Part shown: positions 48,234-57,716 of the stretch, piece by piece | How positions within the stretch are numbered: position 1 is the stretch's first letter | How the letters are laid out: the number at the start of each line of letters is the position of its first letter | NCBI RefSeq assembly: GCF_017743975.1 | Contig: NZ_JAGHRC010000005.1 | Coordinates: 62,001-126,000 of the forward strand | Source of the DNA: Ruegeria sp. R14_0 | GTDB taxonomy: Bacteria > Pseudomonadota > Alphaproteobacteria > Rhodobacterales > Rhodobacteraceae | Reading direction: 5' to 3' | Length of the DNA: 64,000 nucleotides | The notes under the pieces: model-generated | Seen by the model: the letters and a program-made list of their open reading frames with translations, nothing else | Database searches by the model: none | Told to the model about the DNA's origin: nothing | Translations under genes and position numbers: made by a program

Positions 48234-48968
48234 TCAGGCAGGCTTCAGAAGTCCATCCAGCGCCTTGATCGGACGGCGTTCGGCATCCTTCGTGACGTTG
48301 CCGCTAGGGGGGCGGATGTGCTTCGACACTTCGACCATCAAAACACCGCCCGCCATGATGGTCGGCAGGCGCTGTCCCGTCTTTTCGATGAGACTGCCGG
48401 ATTTCAGCCAGAACCGGCGGAAGGACGGTGGCAGATACAAGGCCGAACAATGGCTTTCCGGGACGAAGTGATGAGCCTTGAGCTGGTTTTCCAACTGCGT
48501 CGCTGAATAGGGCCGACCAAAGCCAAACGGCGTTCGATCAGTCCGAGACCACAACCCGGCCCGGTTTGGCACGATAAAAAATGCACGCCCACCGGGGCCG
48601 AGGACGCGCCAGCATTCATCCAGCAACTGGCTGGGCCGTTGCGTTGTCTCAAGCCCGTGCATAACGACCAGCTTGTCCACGTGACCGGTTTCGATTGGCC
48701 ACAGGGTCTCTTCGGTCAGAACCGACACATTGGCCATCCCAGCGGGCCATGGCATCACTCCTTGTGGCCCTGGCATCAGCCCGATGACACGCCGTGCATC
48801 CGCAAGATAGGGGCGCAGAAGCGGTACCGCGAACCCAAAGCCAACGACCGTTTGCCCTTTGGCCTCGGGCCATTGTTGGGTCAAGCGCCCGCGGATCGCA
48901 GCCTGCGCCGCACGCCCAAGTGTGCTGCGGTAGTAGAAGTTCCTTAAATCCTGCACATCAAGATGCAT
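48234..48968 (-). CDS. Class I SAM-dependent methyltransferase (YafS-like)
   Basis: This 244-residue protein has a degenerate methyltransferase fold: [20 protein letters not shown] (motif I) lacks the full GxGxG, then VMPWPAG and [20 protein letters not shown] and [19 protein letters not shown]. The C-terminal part is rich in Arg/Phe ([20 protein letters not shown]). It is divergent from gloB, and I recall the same pairing (yafS next to gloB) in E. coli. ATG 48968 is used; upstream in-frame ATGs run into gloB. Substrate unknown. Confidence 0.82.
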   Translation of the reverse strand: MHLDVQDLRNFYYRSTLGRAAQAAIRGRLTQQWPEAKGQTVVGFGFAVPLLRPYLADARRVIGLMPGPQGVMPWPAGMANVSVLTEETLWPIETGHVDKLVVMHGLETTQRPSQLLDECWRVLGPGGRAFFIVPNRAGLWSRTDRTPFGFGRPYSATQLENQLKAHHFVPESHCSALYLPPSFRRFWLKSGSLIEKTGQRLPTIMAGGVLMVEVSKHIRPPSGNVTKDAERRPIKALDGLLKPA

Positions 48969-49029
48969 TGCAGACACCCGCTCAATCGGCTTAGCTGGGC
49001 GCAGTCTAGCAACGAAAGGGCAAAAGACC

Positions 49030-49797
49030 ATGCCTCTTGAGGTCGTTACCATCCCATGTCTCAGCGATAACTATGCATTTCTGGCGCATGATGCCGTTAG
49101 CGGCAACACTGCTCTGGTCGACGCACCCGAAGCCGGGCCCATTCTGGCCGAGTTAGACAAGCGAGGATGGACCCTATCCCATGTCTTGCTGACCCATCAC
49201 CACTGGGACCATGTTGATGGTTTGTCCGGTATTCTGGAAAAACACCCGGCCAAGGTGATTGGGGCCGCCGCGGATGCGCACCGTTTGCCGCCACTGGATC
49301 AACAGGTCCACGATTGCGATACGTTTGAAATCGGTGGCGAGCCGGTACAGGTCTTGGATGTATCCGGCCATACCGTCGGGCATGTTGCGTATTATATGCC
49401 CATCAGCGCGGTTGTGTTTACCGCCGACAGCTTGATGGCGCAGGGATGTGGCCGCCTGTTTGAGGGCACCGCCCAGCAAATGTGGTCTTCTCTCAGCAAA
49501 TTGGCTGCGTTACCGGACGAAACTATGGTATGCTCGGGTCACGAATATACACAATCGAATGCGAAGTTCGCCATTACCGTCGATCCTGACAACACTGCAT
49601 TGCAGCAGCGCATGGCGGACATTGATCGCGCCCGTGCCGCCGGAGAGCCCACGGTTCCATCCCGTTTGGCGCTTGAAAAGGCCACCAATCCGTTCCTGCG
49701 CGCTACAGATCCGGCGATTCAGGCTCAATTGGGTATGCAAAATGCAGACCCTGTAGACGTTTTTGCAGAGATCAGGTCTAGAAAAGACCGCTTCTAA
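49030..49797 (+). CDS. gloB: Hydroxyacylglutathione hydrolase (glyoxalase II)
   Basis: This 255-residue metallo-beta-lactamase-fold enzyme hydrolyses S-lactoylglutathione to lactate. The metal site is [16 protein letters not shown] (HxHxDH), with further His in [15 protein letters not shown] and [12 protein letters not shown]. The short ending with [14 protein letters not shown] is typical. It starts at an ATG 61 bases from the divergent methyltransferase gene. It detoxifies methylglyoxal together with glyoxalase I, which is not in the window. Confidence 0.95.
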   Translation: MPLEVVTIPCLSDNYAFLAHDAVSGNTALVDAPEAGPILAELDKRGWTLSHVLLTHHHWDHVDGLSGILEKHPAKVIGAAADAHRLPPLDQQVHDCDTFEIGGEPVQVLDVSGHTVGHVAYYMPISAVVFTADSLMAQGCGRLFEGTAQQMWSSLSKLAALPDETMVCSGHEYTQSNAKFAITVDPDNTALQQRMADIDRARAAGEPTVPSRLALEKATNPFLRATDPAIQAQLGMQNADPVDVFAEIRSRKDRF

Positions 49798-49970
49798 TGC
49801 CCAAATTGCCCTCCTCACGGCCACGGTCACGTGAAATGTGACTGTCAAGTGAAAGAAAACCCTTGAAGCCGGGCCACGATCAACCAAACTCTAATAGTAT
49901 GAGGACATGGTTGGATTGGGGTTCCAGCCGAAGCTTGCCCCCTTTCGACCCAAGACAGAGGAGCACCCGC

Positions 49971-52295
49971 GTGCCTTCATTCTCGAGCACACTAGAACAA
50001 GCCATTCACGCGGCCCTGGCGGCCGCGAACGAACGGCGTCACGAATTTGCCACGCTGGAACATCTACTTCTGGCGCTGCTGGAAGAGCCTGACGCGATCC
50101 GCGTCATGAAAGCCTGTAGCGTCGATCTGGATGAGCTGCGCAGCACGCTGGTCGAGTTTATTGATGAGGATCTGTCGAACCTTGTCACTGATATCGACGG
50201 GTCCGAAGCCGTACCTACAGCCGCCTTCCAGCGCGTCATCCAACGCGCCGCGATCCACGTCCAAAGCTCGGGCCGGACCGAGGTGACAGGCGCGAACGTG
50301 CTGGTTGCCATCTTTGCCGAACGCGAAAGCAACGCGGCCTATTTCCTGCAGGAACAGGACATGACCCGCTATGACGCGGTCAACTTCATCGCGCATGGCG
50401 TCGCCAAAGACCCGGCTTACGGAGAAAATCGCTCGGTTTCCGGTGCGGATCAGGTTGAAGAAGAGGTTCAATCCGGCTCCGCGGAAGGCGATCAGAAGGA
50501 AAGCGCGCTTGGCAAGTACTGTGTAGATCTGAACGCAAAGTCCCGCGCTGGCGATGTCGACCCGCTGATCGGTCGCGCCGACGAGGTTGAGCGCTGTATT
50601 CAGGTTCTGTGCCGTCGCCGCAAGAACAACCCGCTTCTGGTGGGTGATCCCGGCGTTGGTAAAACGGCCATTGCTGAAGGTCTGGCGCACAAGATCGTGG
50701 CCGGAGAAGCACCCGACGTGCTGTCCGAGACGACGATCTACTCGCTCGACATGGGCGCGCTGCTGGCAGGCACCCGCTATCGCGGCGACTTTGAGGAACG
50801 CTTGAAGGCCGTCGTGACCGAGCTGGAAGACCACCCTGACGCGGTGCTGTTCATTGACGAGATCCACACTGTTATCGGTGCAGGTGCCACGTCTGGCGGT
50901 GCCATGGACGCGTCGAACCTGCTGAAACCTGCCCTGCAGGGCGGCAAGCTGCGCACCATGGGCTCGACCACGTATAAGGAGTTCCGTCAGCACTTCGAAA
51001 AAGACCGCGCGCTCAGCCGCCGGTTCCAGAAGATCGATGTGAATGAGCCTTCGGTCGAAGACAGCGTCAAAATCCTGCGCGGCCTGAAGCCCTATTTCGA
51101 AAAGCATCACGAGATCAAATACACTGCTGATGCGATCAAAACCGCAGTGGAGCTTTCGGCGCGCTATATCAACGACCGCAAACTGCCCGACAAGGCCATC
51201 GACGTGATCGATGAGGCCGGTGCCGCGCAGCATCTGGTCGCGGAAAGCAAGCGCCGCAAGACCATTGGCGTCAAAGAGATCGAAGCGGTTGTCGCAAAGA
51301 TCGCGCGCATTCCGCCCAAGAACGTCACCAAGGACGATGCCGAGGTTCTGAAAGACCTCGAAGCCTCGCTGAAACGGGTGGTGTTTGGTCAGGATGACGC
51401 GATTGTCGCGCTGTCCAGCGCCATCAAACTGGCCCGCGCCGGTCTGCGTGAGCCCGAAAAGCCCATCGGCAACTACCTGTTCGCCGGCCCGACCGGTGTG
51501 GGCAAGACCGAGGTGGCAAAACAACTGGCGGATACGCTGGGCGTGGAATTGCTGCGCTTTGATATGTCGGAATACATGGAGAAACACGCGGTTTCCCGTC
51601 TGATCGGTGCGCCTCCGGGCTATGTCGGGTTCGACCAGGGCGGCCTGCTGACCGACGGCGTCGACCAGCATCCGCATTGCGTGCTGCTGCTGGACGAGAT
51701 CGAAAAGGCGCACCCGGACGTGTTCAACATCCTGCTGCAGGTCATGGACCACGGCGAGCTGACGGATCACAACGGCCGCACGGTGAACTTCCGCAACGTG
51801 GTGTTGATCATGACGTCGAACGCGGGCGCACAGGAACAGGCAAAGGCCGCCATCGGCTTTGGCCGCGACCGGCGCGAGGGCGAAGACACTGCCGCCATCG
51901 AGCGGACCTTCACGCCAGAGTTCCGCAACCGTCTGGACGCCGTGATCTCGTTCGCGCCGCTTCCGAAAGAGGTTATCCTGCAAGTGGTCGAGAAGTTCGT
52001 TCTTCAGCTGGAAGCCCAGTTGCTTGATCGCAACGTGACCATCGACTTGACCAAGAAAGCCGCCGAATGGCTGGCTGACAAGGGCTATGACGACAAGATG
52101 GGGGCACGTCCGCTTGGCCGTGTGATTCAGGAACACATCAAGAAACCGCTGGCCGAAGAGCTACTTTTCGGCAAGCTGGCTAAGGGTGGCGTGGTCCGGG
52201 TATCGGTGAAGAAAGGCGAATTGAACCTGGAAATTCTCGGCCCCGATCAGCCGCGCATTCCGGGCGACAAGCCGCCGTTGCTGACAGCGGACTGA
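49971..52295 (+). CDS. clpA: ATP-dependent Clp protease ATP-binding subunit ClpA
   Basis: This 774-residue Hsp100 unfoldase feeds substrates to ClpP. The N domain ([20 protein letters not shown]) is followed by D1 with P-loop [18 protein letters not shown] and Walker [19 protein letters not shown]2 has [18 protein letters not shown], then [14 protein letters not shown]. The ClpP-docking tripeptide IGF sits in [13 protein letters not shown]. The start is GTG with a GAGGAG site seven bases upstream. No clpS gene precedes it, unlike many proteobacteria. A strong terminator follows. Confidence 0.97.
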   Translation: MPSFSSTLEQAIHAALAAANERRHEFATLEHLLLALLEEPDAIRVMKACSVDLDELRSTLVEFIDEDLSNLVTDIDGSEAVPTAAFQRVIQRAAIHVQSSGRTEVTGANVLVAIFAERESNAAYFLQEQDMTRYDAVNFIAHGVAKDPAYGENRSVSGADQVEEEVQSGSAEGDQKESALGKYCVDLNAKSRAGDVDPLIGRADEVERCIQVLCRRRKNNPLLVGDPGVGKTAIAEGLAHKIVAGEAPDVLSETTIYSLDMGALLAGTRYRGDFEERLKAVVTELEDHPDAVLFIDEIHTVIGAGATSGGAMDASNLLKPALQGGKLRTMGSTTYKEFRQHFEKDRALSRRFQKIDVNEPSVEDSVKILRGLKPYFEKHHEIKYTADAIKTAVELSARYINDRKLPDKAIDVIDEAGAAQHLVAESKRRKTIGVKEIEAVVAKIARIPPKNVTKDDAEVLKDLEASLKRVVFGQDDAIVALSSAIKLARAGLREPEKPIGNYLFAGPTGVGKTEVAKQLADTLGVELLRFDMSEYMEKHAVSRLIGAPPGYVGFDQGGLLTDGVDQHPHCVLLLDEIEKAHPDVFNILLQVMDHGELTDHNGRTVNFRNVVLIMTSNAGAQEQAKAAIGFGRDRREGEDTAAIERTFTPEFRNRLDAVISFAPLPKEVILQVVEKFVLQLEAQLLDRNVTIDLTKKAAEWLADKGYDDKMGARPLGRVIQEHIKKPLAEELLFGKLAKGGVVRVSVKKGELNLEILGPDQPRIPGDKPPLLTAD

Positions 52296-52318
52296 TAGTC
52301 AGCGCACTTCGAACAGAA

Positions 52319-52343
52319 AACCCGCCTTTCAGGGCGGGTTTTT
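52319..52343 (+). terminator. Rho-independent terminator of clpA
   Basis: AACCCGCC, loop, GGCGGGTT then TTT lies 24 bases after the clpA stop and forms a clear hairpin with a T-tract. Confidence 0.9.
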
Positions 52344-52403
52344 ACTTTTAGGGCTTACGCTCAATTGGATCAGGCATAGGAAGGCTTGCCCCAACGCAAA
52401 AAG

Positions 52404-53057
52404 TCACTTCCGGATACGGGGCTGGCTGTTTGACACCGGACACGGCACTGGCAAAGCCTGTGGCAGGCTGTCCTGCACCGACAGGTATGTCGACAGGATG
52501 CACTGCGCATAACGCGGCCCCTCAAGACCCTGAGAAAGCGCTGACAGGATCGCAATCCCTACGTCGCGTGCTTTGCGCAGCCGCCCGGCATTGGACGGCG
52601 AGAAATACTCAAAGTCTATGAAGCGAATCTGACGTCCGTCCCAGCACATATCCCGAAAAGCCGGCCGCCCATGCGCCAGGCCCATCGCGTGCAAACGCGC
52701 CAGAGCGTGTCCAGCAGCACGAATGGCTTTCAGCTTGTCAGTCGTCGCCACATCTGCGTCGTCACACAACTTGGTTAGGCTGCAACCAGCATCCTCAACG
52801 GCGATAAAGTCCGCGCCCTCGGCCAGAATCCTTGGAACAGCCGCACCGCGGTTCCAGAGATATCGATGGGACTGTCGATCTCGATCAAAGGCCTGTTCAG
52901 GTTTGCCTTTGACCAGCCAGAGATGCGGCGCAAAACGCTCAACACGTTTTAGCCAAAACCGAAGGCCTTGCCGGGTTTGACACAGAGTCACACGTTGATG
53001 CGGGGCGTTCAAAGCCGCGTTCATCGTGATTTGAATCTCTGCTGTTTTGTCTGTCAC
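52404..53057 (-). CDS. Protein-kinase-fold protein (LPS-kinase/InaA-like)
   Basis: This 217-residue protein has a small kinase fold. HALARLHAMGLAHGRPAFRD resembles the catalytic-loop HxD block of Kdo/lipid A-type kinases, and IRFIDFEYFSPSN is a DFG-like metal motif (DFE). The N-terminal LRFWLKRVERFAPHLWLVK has the Lys region. Typical members phosphorylate LPS core sugars, but homology is moderate. I chose GTG 53057, with GGAG upstream; an ATG at 53024 is also possible. It is a single gene beyond the clpA terminator. Confidence 0.7.
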   Translation of the reverse strand: MTDKTAEIQITMNAALNAPHQRVTLCQTRQGLRFWLKRVERFAPHLWLVKGKPEQAFDRDRQSHRYLWNRGAAVPRILAEGADFIAVEDAGCSLTKLCDDADVATTDKLKAIRAAGHALARLHAMGLAHGRPAFRDMCWDGRQIRFIDFEYFSPSNAGRLRKARDVGIAILSALSQGLEGPRYAQCILSTYLSVQDSLPQALPVPCPVSNSQPRIRK

Positions 53058-53254
53058 ACCCAACTCCGATCAACCTTAGGTAGGATATAGGAATTCTGCG
53101 CGTGTGTTTCACCTTACGGCAGCGAAAAAACCGATGGGTCAGCTGCATTTCGACATGAATTCGTTCTGCCCCAAGGTTGCAATTGTGTTTTTTCGACGGA
53201 ATGCCCTGCGCCACCCGTTTCAATTCTACAGGTTGAAATGCGAAAGGGATTTTG

Positions 53255-54142
53255 ATGACCAAAACTGTTGCCATTTGGAGTGCTGCGTTCGCTCTGTCGA
53301 CCATAGCCGCCATCGCCACCGCGCAGCACAGATTTCGATACCATGACGAAACCCAAACCCAGCCCCTGCGTTTGCAGCCCGCAACGGTTGATCCCGGAAC
53401 GAGCCGGACCGAGATATCAGAGAGCCGCAACAGTCTGAGAGTGACGGCCAATGGGATTCCCGACCACCTTGTTGGACGTTTTCCCAACCGAGGCAATCCA
53501 CACAGCATTTCGCAGCAGAATGTCAGCTTGAAAATATCGCCCAACCCCAACTCCGCCGGTACAGTCACGCCACTTGAATTGGGCTGGAACTTTGGCGTGT
53601 CTTTGAACGGCGTGGTGTTCGACCCGCTGGCCGCCGAATTCTGGCACGGTGATCCGAACTCGGGCTGGTCCTATAATGCTCTTGGAGGTGCGGTGACCTT
53701 GGGATTGGATGAGAATTTTGCCCATGTGCAGCCCAACGGAAAGTACCATTACCACGGCATACCCACCGGTTTGATCGAACTGCTGGACTATGCGCCAAAC
53801 CGTCACTCTCCGTTGATCGGGTATGCAGCGGACGGTTTTCCGATCTACGCAATGACTGGCGTCGTGGATGGCAAAGTCGAACAAATGACATCGTCGTACC
53901 GGCTGAAAGCGGGCAACCGGCCGGGCGGCGATGCGCCGGGCGGAAAGCATGATGGCACGTTCAACGAAGACTATGCCTATGTTGCAGGTTCCGGAAACCT
54001 GGATGCGTGTAACGGAGCCTTTACTGTTTCGCCCGAATATCCATCGGGAACATATGCTTACTTTTTGACCGAAGACTATCCGGTTATCCCACGCTGTTTC
54101 GCGGGCACGCCGGATAACAGCTTTCGGTTTGGGCGCCGCTGA
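53255..54142 (+). CDS. Exported YHYH-domain protein
   Basis: This 295-residue protein starts with a signal peptide (TKTVAIWSAAFALSTIAAIA then TAQH). It contains the YHYH motif in NGKYHYHGIPTGLIELLDY, preceded by FDPLAAEFWHGDP and followed by IGYAADGFPIYAMTG and DACNGAFTVSPEYPSGTYAY. YHYH proteins are periplasmic or outer-surface and of unknown function; the His pattern suggests metal binding. ATG 53255 has an AAGGGA site six bases upstream. Confidence 0.86.
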   Translation: MTKTVAIWSAAFALSTIAAIATAQHRFRYHDETQTQPLRLQPATVDPGTSRTEISESRNSLRVTANGIPDHLVGRFPNRGNPHSISQQNVSLKISPNPNSAGTVTPLELGWNFGVSLNGVVFDPLAAEFWHGDPNSGWSYNALGGAVTLGLDENFAHVQPNGKYHYHGIPTGLIELLDYAPNRHSPLIGYAADGFPIYAMTGVVDGKVEQMTSSYRLKAGNRPGGDAPGGKHDGTFNEDYAYVAGSGNLDACNGAFTVSPEYPSGTYAYFLTEDYPVIPRCFAGTPDNSFRFGRR

Positions 54143-54166
54143 TCTGTATGTTTAACGAGTGAAATT

Positions 54167-55867
54167 TTATCTTTCGGTGAGTTTCAGCTCGATCCGCCGG
54201 TTCTGCGCGCGGGCCTCCGGCGTGTCGGCCGGGTTGACCGGCTGGAACTCACCGAACCCGTTCGCAGCCAGTCGATTTGGCGGGATACCCAGTGCGTCAA
54301 CCATATAGCGCACAACCGACAAAGCACGTCCCTGGCTCAGCTCCCAATTATCACGATACCGGCCTGATCCGGCCAGCGGCACGTTATCCGTATGGCCATC
54401 GACCCGGATCACCCAGTTCAAGCCTTCGGGGATTTCGGCAGCCACACTGCGAAGGATCGCAGCGACTTTAGCAACCTCTTGCTGCCCCACCGGTGACAGG
54501 ACTGCGGAACCGGTGTCGAACAGAACCTCGGACGAGAACACGAACCGGTCGCCTTCGATGCGAACCCCCTCTTCGTCGCCCAGTACATCGCGCAAACGAC
54601 CAAAGAACTCTGAACGATAGCGTTGCAGATCTTCGGCTTGGGCTGCCAGTTCCTGGTTCTGACCAGACAAGGCCTCGGCCTCGGCTTCCAGCCGGGCGCG
54701 TTCGGCCTCTTCCAGCAAACGTCTGCGACGCTCTTCCGAGGCCGCGCGGGCGAGGGCGGCGTTCAAGTCCTGCCCAAGGCTTTGAATGCGGATGTCCGCA
54801 GCTGCGTTGCGCTCTTCATAGTCATCCAGGATAGCTTGCAACCCACCAAGCTGCTGACGCAGCGCCGCCATCTGTTGGTTCAGCAAGGCTGTTTCGCGCT
54901 GCGCCTTTGCGGAAATCGCCTGCTCGGCCGAGATTGCTTCGCGAGCCACGGCCAAAAGAGTCGCGCGCTCTTCCGCCAGCGAGCGTTGTGTTTGCGCCTC
55001 AGCCTGAGCTTCGGTTTGCGCGGCAAGGGCCGCCTGCAGTTGCGCTTGCAGTTCGTCGGTGTCCAAGGCCCCAAACTGGCGTTCCAGTTCGGCCCTAGCG
55101 GCCTGCGCTGCAGCCAAAAGGGTCAGCGTATCTTCGGCTTCTTTACGCTGGGCCTCCAGCGCCAGGGTCATTGCAGTTAGCTCGGCATCAGCGTCCTGCA
55201 GGCGGTTGCGCAAGTTCTCGGCGGCTGCGGCCTCGGCCAGTCTTGCCGCCTCTTCCGCACTGAGCTGATCTTCCAATTCGCCGATCCGGCTTGCCTGCGC
55301 CGCGTCGCTTTGCTCCAAATCAGCAACCAGTGCTTCCAGTGCCTCGCGGCGTGCGGCCGCCAAACGGGCCGCTTCGGCTTGTTCGTCAATCTCAGCCCGA
55401 CTTTGTGCCAGCGCAAGGTTCAGCGCCTGCTGTTCGTCCAACAGCGCTTCGCGCTGTGCCTCAAGCGTCGAGATCGCGCTGCGCGCGCGGTTCTGATCCG
55501 CCAGAAGCGCCGCCACCTGCGCTTCGAAATCGGTGATGCGGGCTTGTGACAAGGCCAGATCCACCTCAGCACGTGCCAAAGTATCCTCGGTCTGCGACAG
55601 AGTCGCATTCAACGCCCCGAGACGCGCTTGCAACCGGTTGTTTTCACGCTCTTCAAGGCCCAAGGCACCGACCAGTGCGGCAACCTCATCCGACAGCGCT
55701 GTCAACTCGTCTTCTTGCCCGGAAATCGTCTCGCGCAGTACGAACTGAACCACCATGAAGATGGTCAGAACAAAGGTCAGAACCATCAGCAATCCGGTGA
55801 TCGCGTCCACAAAGCCCGGCCAGACCGAGCCTTGGAAACGTTGACCTGTACGGCGGGACAGGGCCAT
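54167..55867 (-). CDS. MotB/OmpA-like protein with a long coiled coil
   Basis: This 566-residue protein has one N-terminal membrane helix (residues 15-42: FVDAITGLLMVLTFVLTIFM) with an Asp in its start, as in MotB stators. It then has an extremely long Ala/Glu/Gln/Arg-rich coiled coil (about 45-420) and a C-terminal OmpA peptidoglycan-binding domain (about 430-566) with VDGHTDNVPLAGSGRYRD and NWELSQGRALSVVRYM. It starts three bases after the stop of the MotA/TolQ-like gene, so both form a pair. It is far longer than MotB (about 300). It may anchor an ion-driven complex to the cell wall. Confidence 0.85.
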   Translation of the reverse strand: MALSRRTGQRFQGSVWPGFVDAITGLLMVLTFVLTIFMVVQFVLRETISGQEDELTALSDEVAALVGALGLEERENNRLQARLGALNATLSQTEDTLARAEVDLALSQARITDFEAQVAALLADQNRARSAISTLEAQREALLDEQQALNLALAQSRAEIDEQAEAARLAAARREALEALVADLEQSDAAQASRIGELEDQLSAEEAARLAEAAAAENLRNRLQDADAELTAMTLALEAQRKEAEDTLTLLAAAQAARAELERQFGALDTDELQAQLQAALAAQTEAQAEAQTQRSLAEERATLLAVAREAISAEQAISAKAQRETALLNQQMAALRQQLGGLQAILDDYEERNAAADIRIQSLGQDLNAALARAASEERRRRLLEEAERARLEAEAEALSGQNQELAAQAEDLQRYRSEFFGRLRDVLGDEEGVRIEGDRFVFSSEVLFDTGSAVLSPVGQQEVAKVAAILRSVAAEIPEGLNWVIRVDGHTDNVPLAGSGRYRDNWELSQGRALSVVRYMVDALGIPPNRLAANGFGEFQPVNPADTPEARAQNRRIELKLTER

Positions 55868-55870
55868 GAG

Positions 55871-57049
55871 TTACTCTCCTTCCGGAGCGGTGCGTACGGC
55901 GCCTCTGGGTAATGTCAGGGCTTTGACCAGCAATTCGATGTCCTTGCGCAGCTCGCTCATGCTTTCCTGACGACCGGCCGAGATTTCTTCGAGAATACGC
56001 AGCAACTGAACGTCCATCGAGCGCAGCCGCATCCGGCTTTCGGCATCAATGCCGTCGCCCGTGCCCTGTTCGCGCATATGATCCAACAGCGCATCCTGCC
56101 CAAGCGCCACACGTTCCAGCGCGGCGGTTACGCCTTCTGTTTCGGACTGGCGCACGTTCATCTCGCCGATAGCGTCGACCAGCTGACCCAACTTGACGGA
56201 AACCGTCGCGCGATCGGCCTCTTGCGCGGAAAACAGATCCTGAAGAGCATCCATCTGCTCAGACATGGCATCCAGAACTGGCGTCAAAACCGCAATCTCT
56301 GCCCCGCCCTCTTCCGCCGACGCAAAGCCCACGCGCGTAATTGAGGACAACCATTCCTCAAGCTCGCGATAGAACCGGTTTTGTCCGTGGCCCGCAAAAA
56401 GTTCTAGCAGGCCAACGATCAGAGAGCCGGCCAGCCCCAACAGGGACGATCCGAACGCCACGCCCATGCCCTGCAGTTGGGACTCGAGCCCCACCATCAG
56501 GCGGTTGAACACGGCCAGCCCTTCCTCGCCCTCTTGCGGGTTCAGGCTGCGGATTGTGTCGACAATGGCTGGAACCGTGGTCGCCAGACCAAAGAACGTT
56601 CCCAAAAGACCAAGATAGATCAGGACGTTGGTGATATAGCGGGTGATTTCGCGCTCTTCCTCGACGCGTTCCGCAACCGAGTCCAGAATCGACCGTGTCG
56701 AACTGGAACTGATCTGCGACCTTGCGCCCCGCTCGCGCAGCAGCGACGCCAGAGGCGCCAATAGTTGCGGTGTGCGGGCGTCTTCGCGCACGACGCCACC
56801 TACAAATGCTTCGATCCAGCGGACCGAGCCAATCAGCTGCGTGACCTGATAAAAACAGGCGAACACACCGATTATGAACACCAGAATGATGAACCCGTTC
56901 AGGTATGGGTTAGCCTCAAATACCGGCAACACATATGGCAGCGCCATGAACACGCCCAAACCCGCCAAGGCAATTGCGACCAACATCATCACAATCTGAC
57001 GGATGGGATGCGAGAAATGGGGTCTCGCGCCCTGATGTGCCTGCGCCAT
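55871..57049 (-). CDS. MotA/TolQ/ExbB-like inner-membrane protein
   Basis: This 392-residue protein has two N-terminal membrane helices (QIVMMLVAIALAGLGVFMAL, then YLNGFIILVFIIGVFACFY), a cytoplasmic middle, and two more near 145-230 (NVLIYLGLLGTFFGLATTVP and GVAFGSSLLGLAGSLIVGLL). The GTFFGLATTVP block and the FGSSLLGLAG helix are the MotA/TolQ/ExbB core. The C-terminal 160 residues are helical. It partners the OmpA-like protein three bases downstream. No flagellar, tol or exb genes are near. Confidence 0.87.
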   Translation of the reverse strand: MAQAHQGARPHFSHPIRQIVMMLVAIALAGLGVFMALPYVLPVFEANPYLNGFIILVFIIGVFACFYQVTQLIGSVRWIEAFVGGVVREDARTPQLLAPLASLLRERGARSQISSSSTRSILDSVAERVEEEREITRYITNVLIYLGLLGTFFGLATTVPAIVDTIRSLNPQEGEEGLAVFNRLMVGLESQLQGMGVAFGSSLLGLAGSLIVGLLELFAGHGQNRFYRELEEWLSSITRVGFASAEEGGAEIAVLTPVLDAMSEQMDALQDLFSAQEADRATVSVKLGQLVDAIGEMNVRQSETEGVTAALERVALGQDALLDHMREQGTGDGIDAESRMRLRSMDVQLLRILEEISAGRQESMSELRKDIELLVKALTLPRGAVRTAPEGE

Positions 57050-57118
57050 GCGCGTGTATCCTGGTTTTTGCCTGCTCTGGCTTGAATCTAGCCAAATTCC
57101 GCCGACGACGCCAAGAGT

Positions 57119-57649
57119 TTATGAGGTAATGGCACGCACCCGTTGCGCCAACCACTCAAGATCGGGATCGCGCAGGTCGATCTCGGCCAGATGTTCAGCG
57201 GTGTTATACAGATATTCCGTATTTGGTCCGCGCCCGCCCACCGCATGCGCGATGATCTGTGCCTGCTCTTCCAGCGGCATACCACCGCAGTATTGGACGT
57301 GATCAGCATCAATCACATACGTGACCGCGTTGACGACTTCTCCACTGACCAACTGCACATCCAACATCTTCTCGACATAGGCCGAGGAAATCAGCTCACG
57401 CTCGCGCAATTCGTGCAGGGTGCGGTCTTCGTGACCCGCCTCAACCGCAAGAGCCAGCCCCTTGCAGTTCGCGTCGGCCTGTTCGTCCAGTGCCAGAACC
57501 AGACCGGGGTGATCCTCGGTCCCGCGATGATGGATTGAGCTCATGCAAAAAGACCGCGCATAGCCGTGCAAAGTGGCGTGTTCGCTGCGCGCCACCGGAA
57601 AGCCCGGATTCCACAACAGTGATCCATATCCAAAAACCCACATCGTCAT
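57119..57649 (-). CDS. ChaC-like gamma-glutamylcyclotransferase
   Basis: This 176-residue enzyme has the ChaC/GGCT fold: WVFGYGSLLWNPGFPVAR (the GYGSLxW motif), GYARSFCMSSIHHRG and AVEAGHEDRTLHELRERELI. The last includes the catalytic-type Glu region. Members cleave glutathione to 5-oxoproline and Cys-Gly. ATG 57649 is used; the frame extends upstream without conservation. It is divergent from the DUF2125 gene. Confidence 0.88.
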   Translation of the reverse strand: MTMWVFGYGSLLWNPGFPVARSEHATLHGYARSFCMSSIHHRGTEDHPGLVLALDEQADANCKGLALAVEAGHEDRTLHELRERELISSAYVEKMLDVQLVSGEVVNAVTYVIDADHVQYCGGMPLEEQAQIIAHAVGGRGPNTEYLYNTAEHLAEIDLRDPDLEWLAQRVRAITS

Positions 57650-57716
57650 AGCTCTGGTCCTTGCCCGTTTGGGCCTATAAACATCAAATTCAACGCGGGA
57701 AAAAGGGCCAACTGCC

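Noticed and set aside
50064..52136. A 690-codon minus-strand frame opposite clpA
   Set aside because: Same artefact of codon bias; clpA is unmistakable on the plus strand.
54167..57049. Zorya defence system (ZorA/ZorB)
   Set aside because: The pair resembles MotA/MotB-type proteins, but no ZorC/ZorD or helicase genes adjoin. The coiled coil is in the OmpA-like partner, not the MotA-like one, and housekeeping genes flank both sides.
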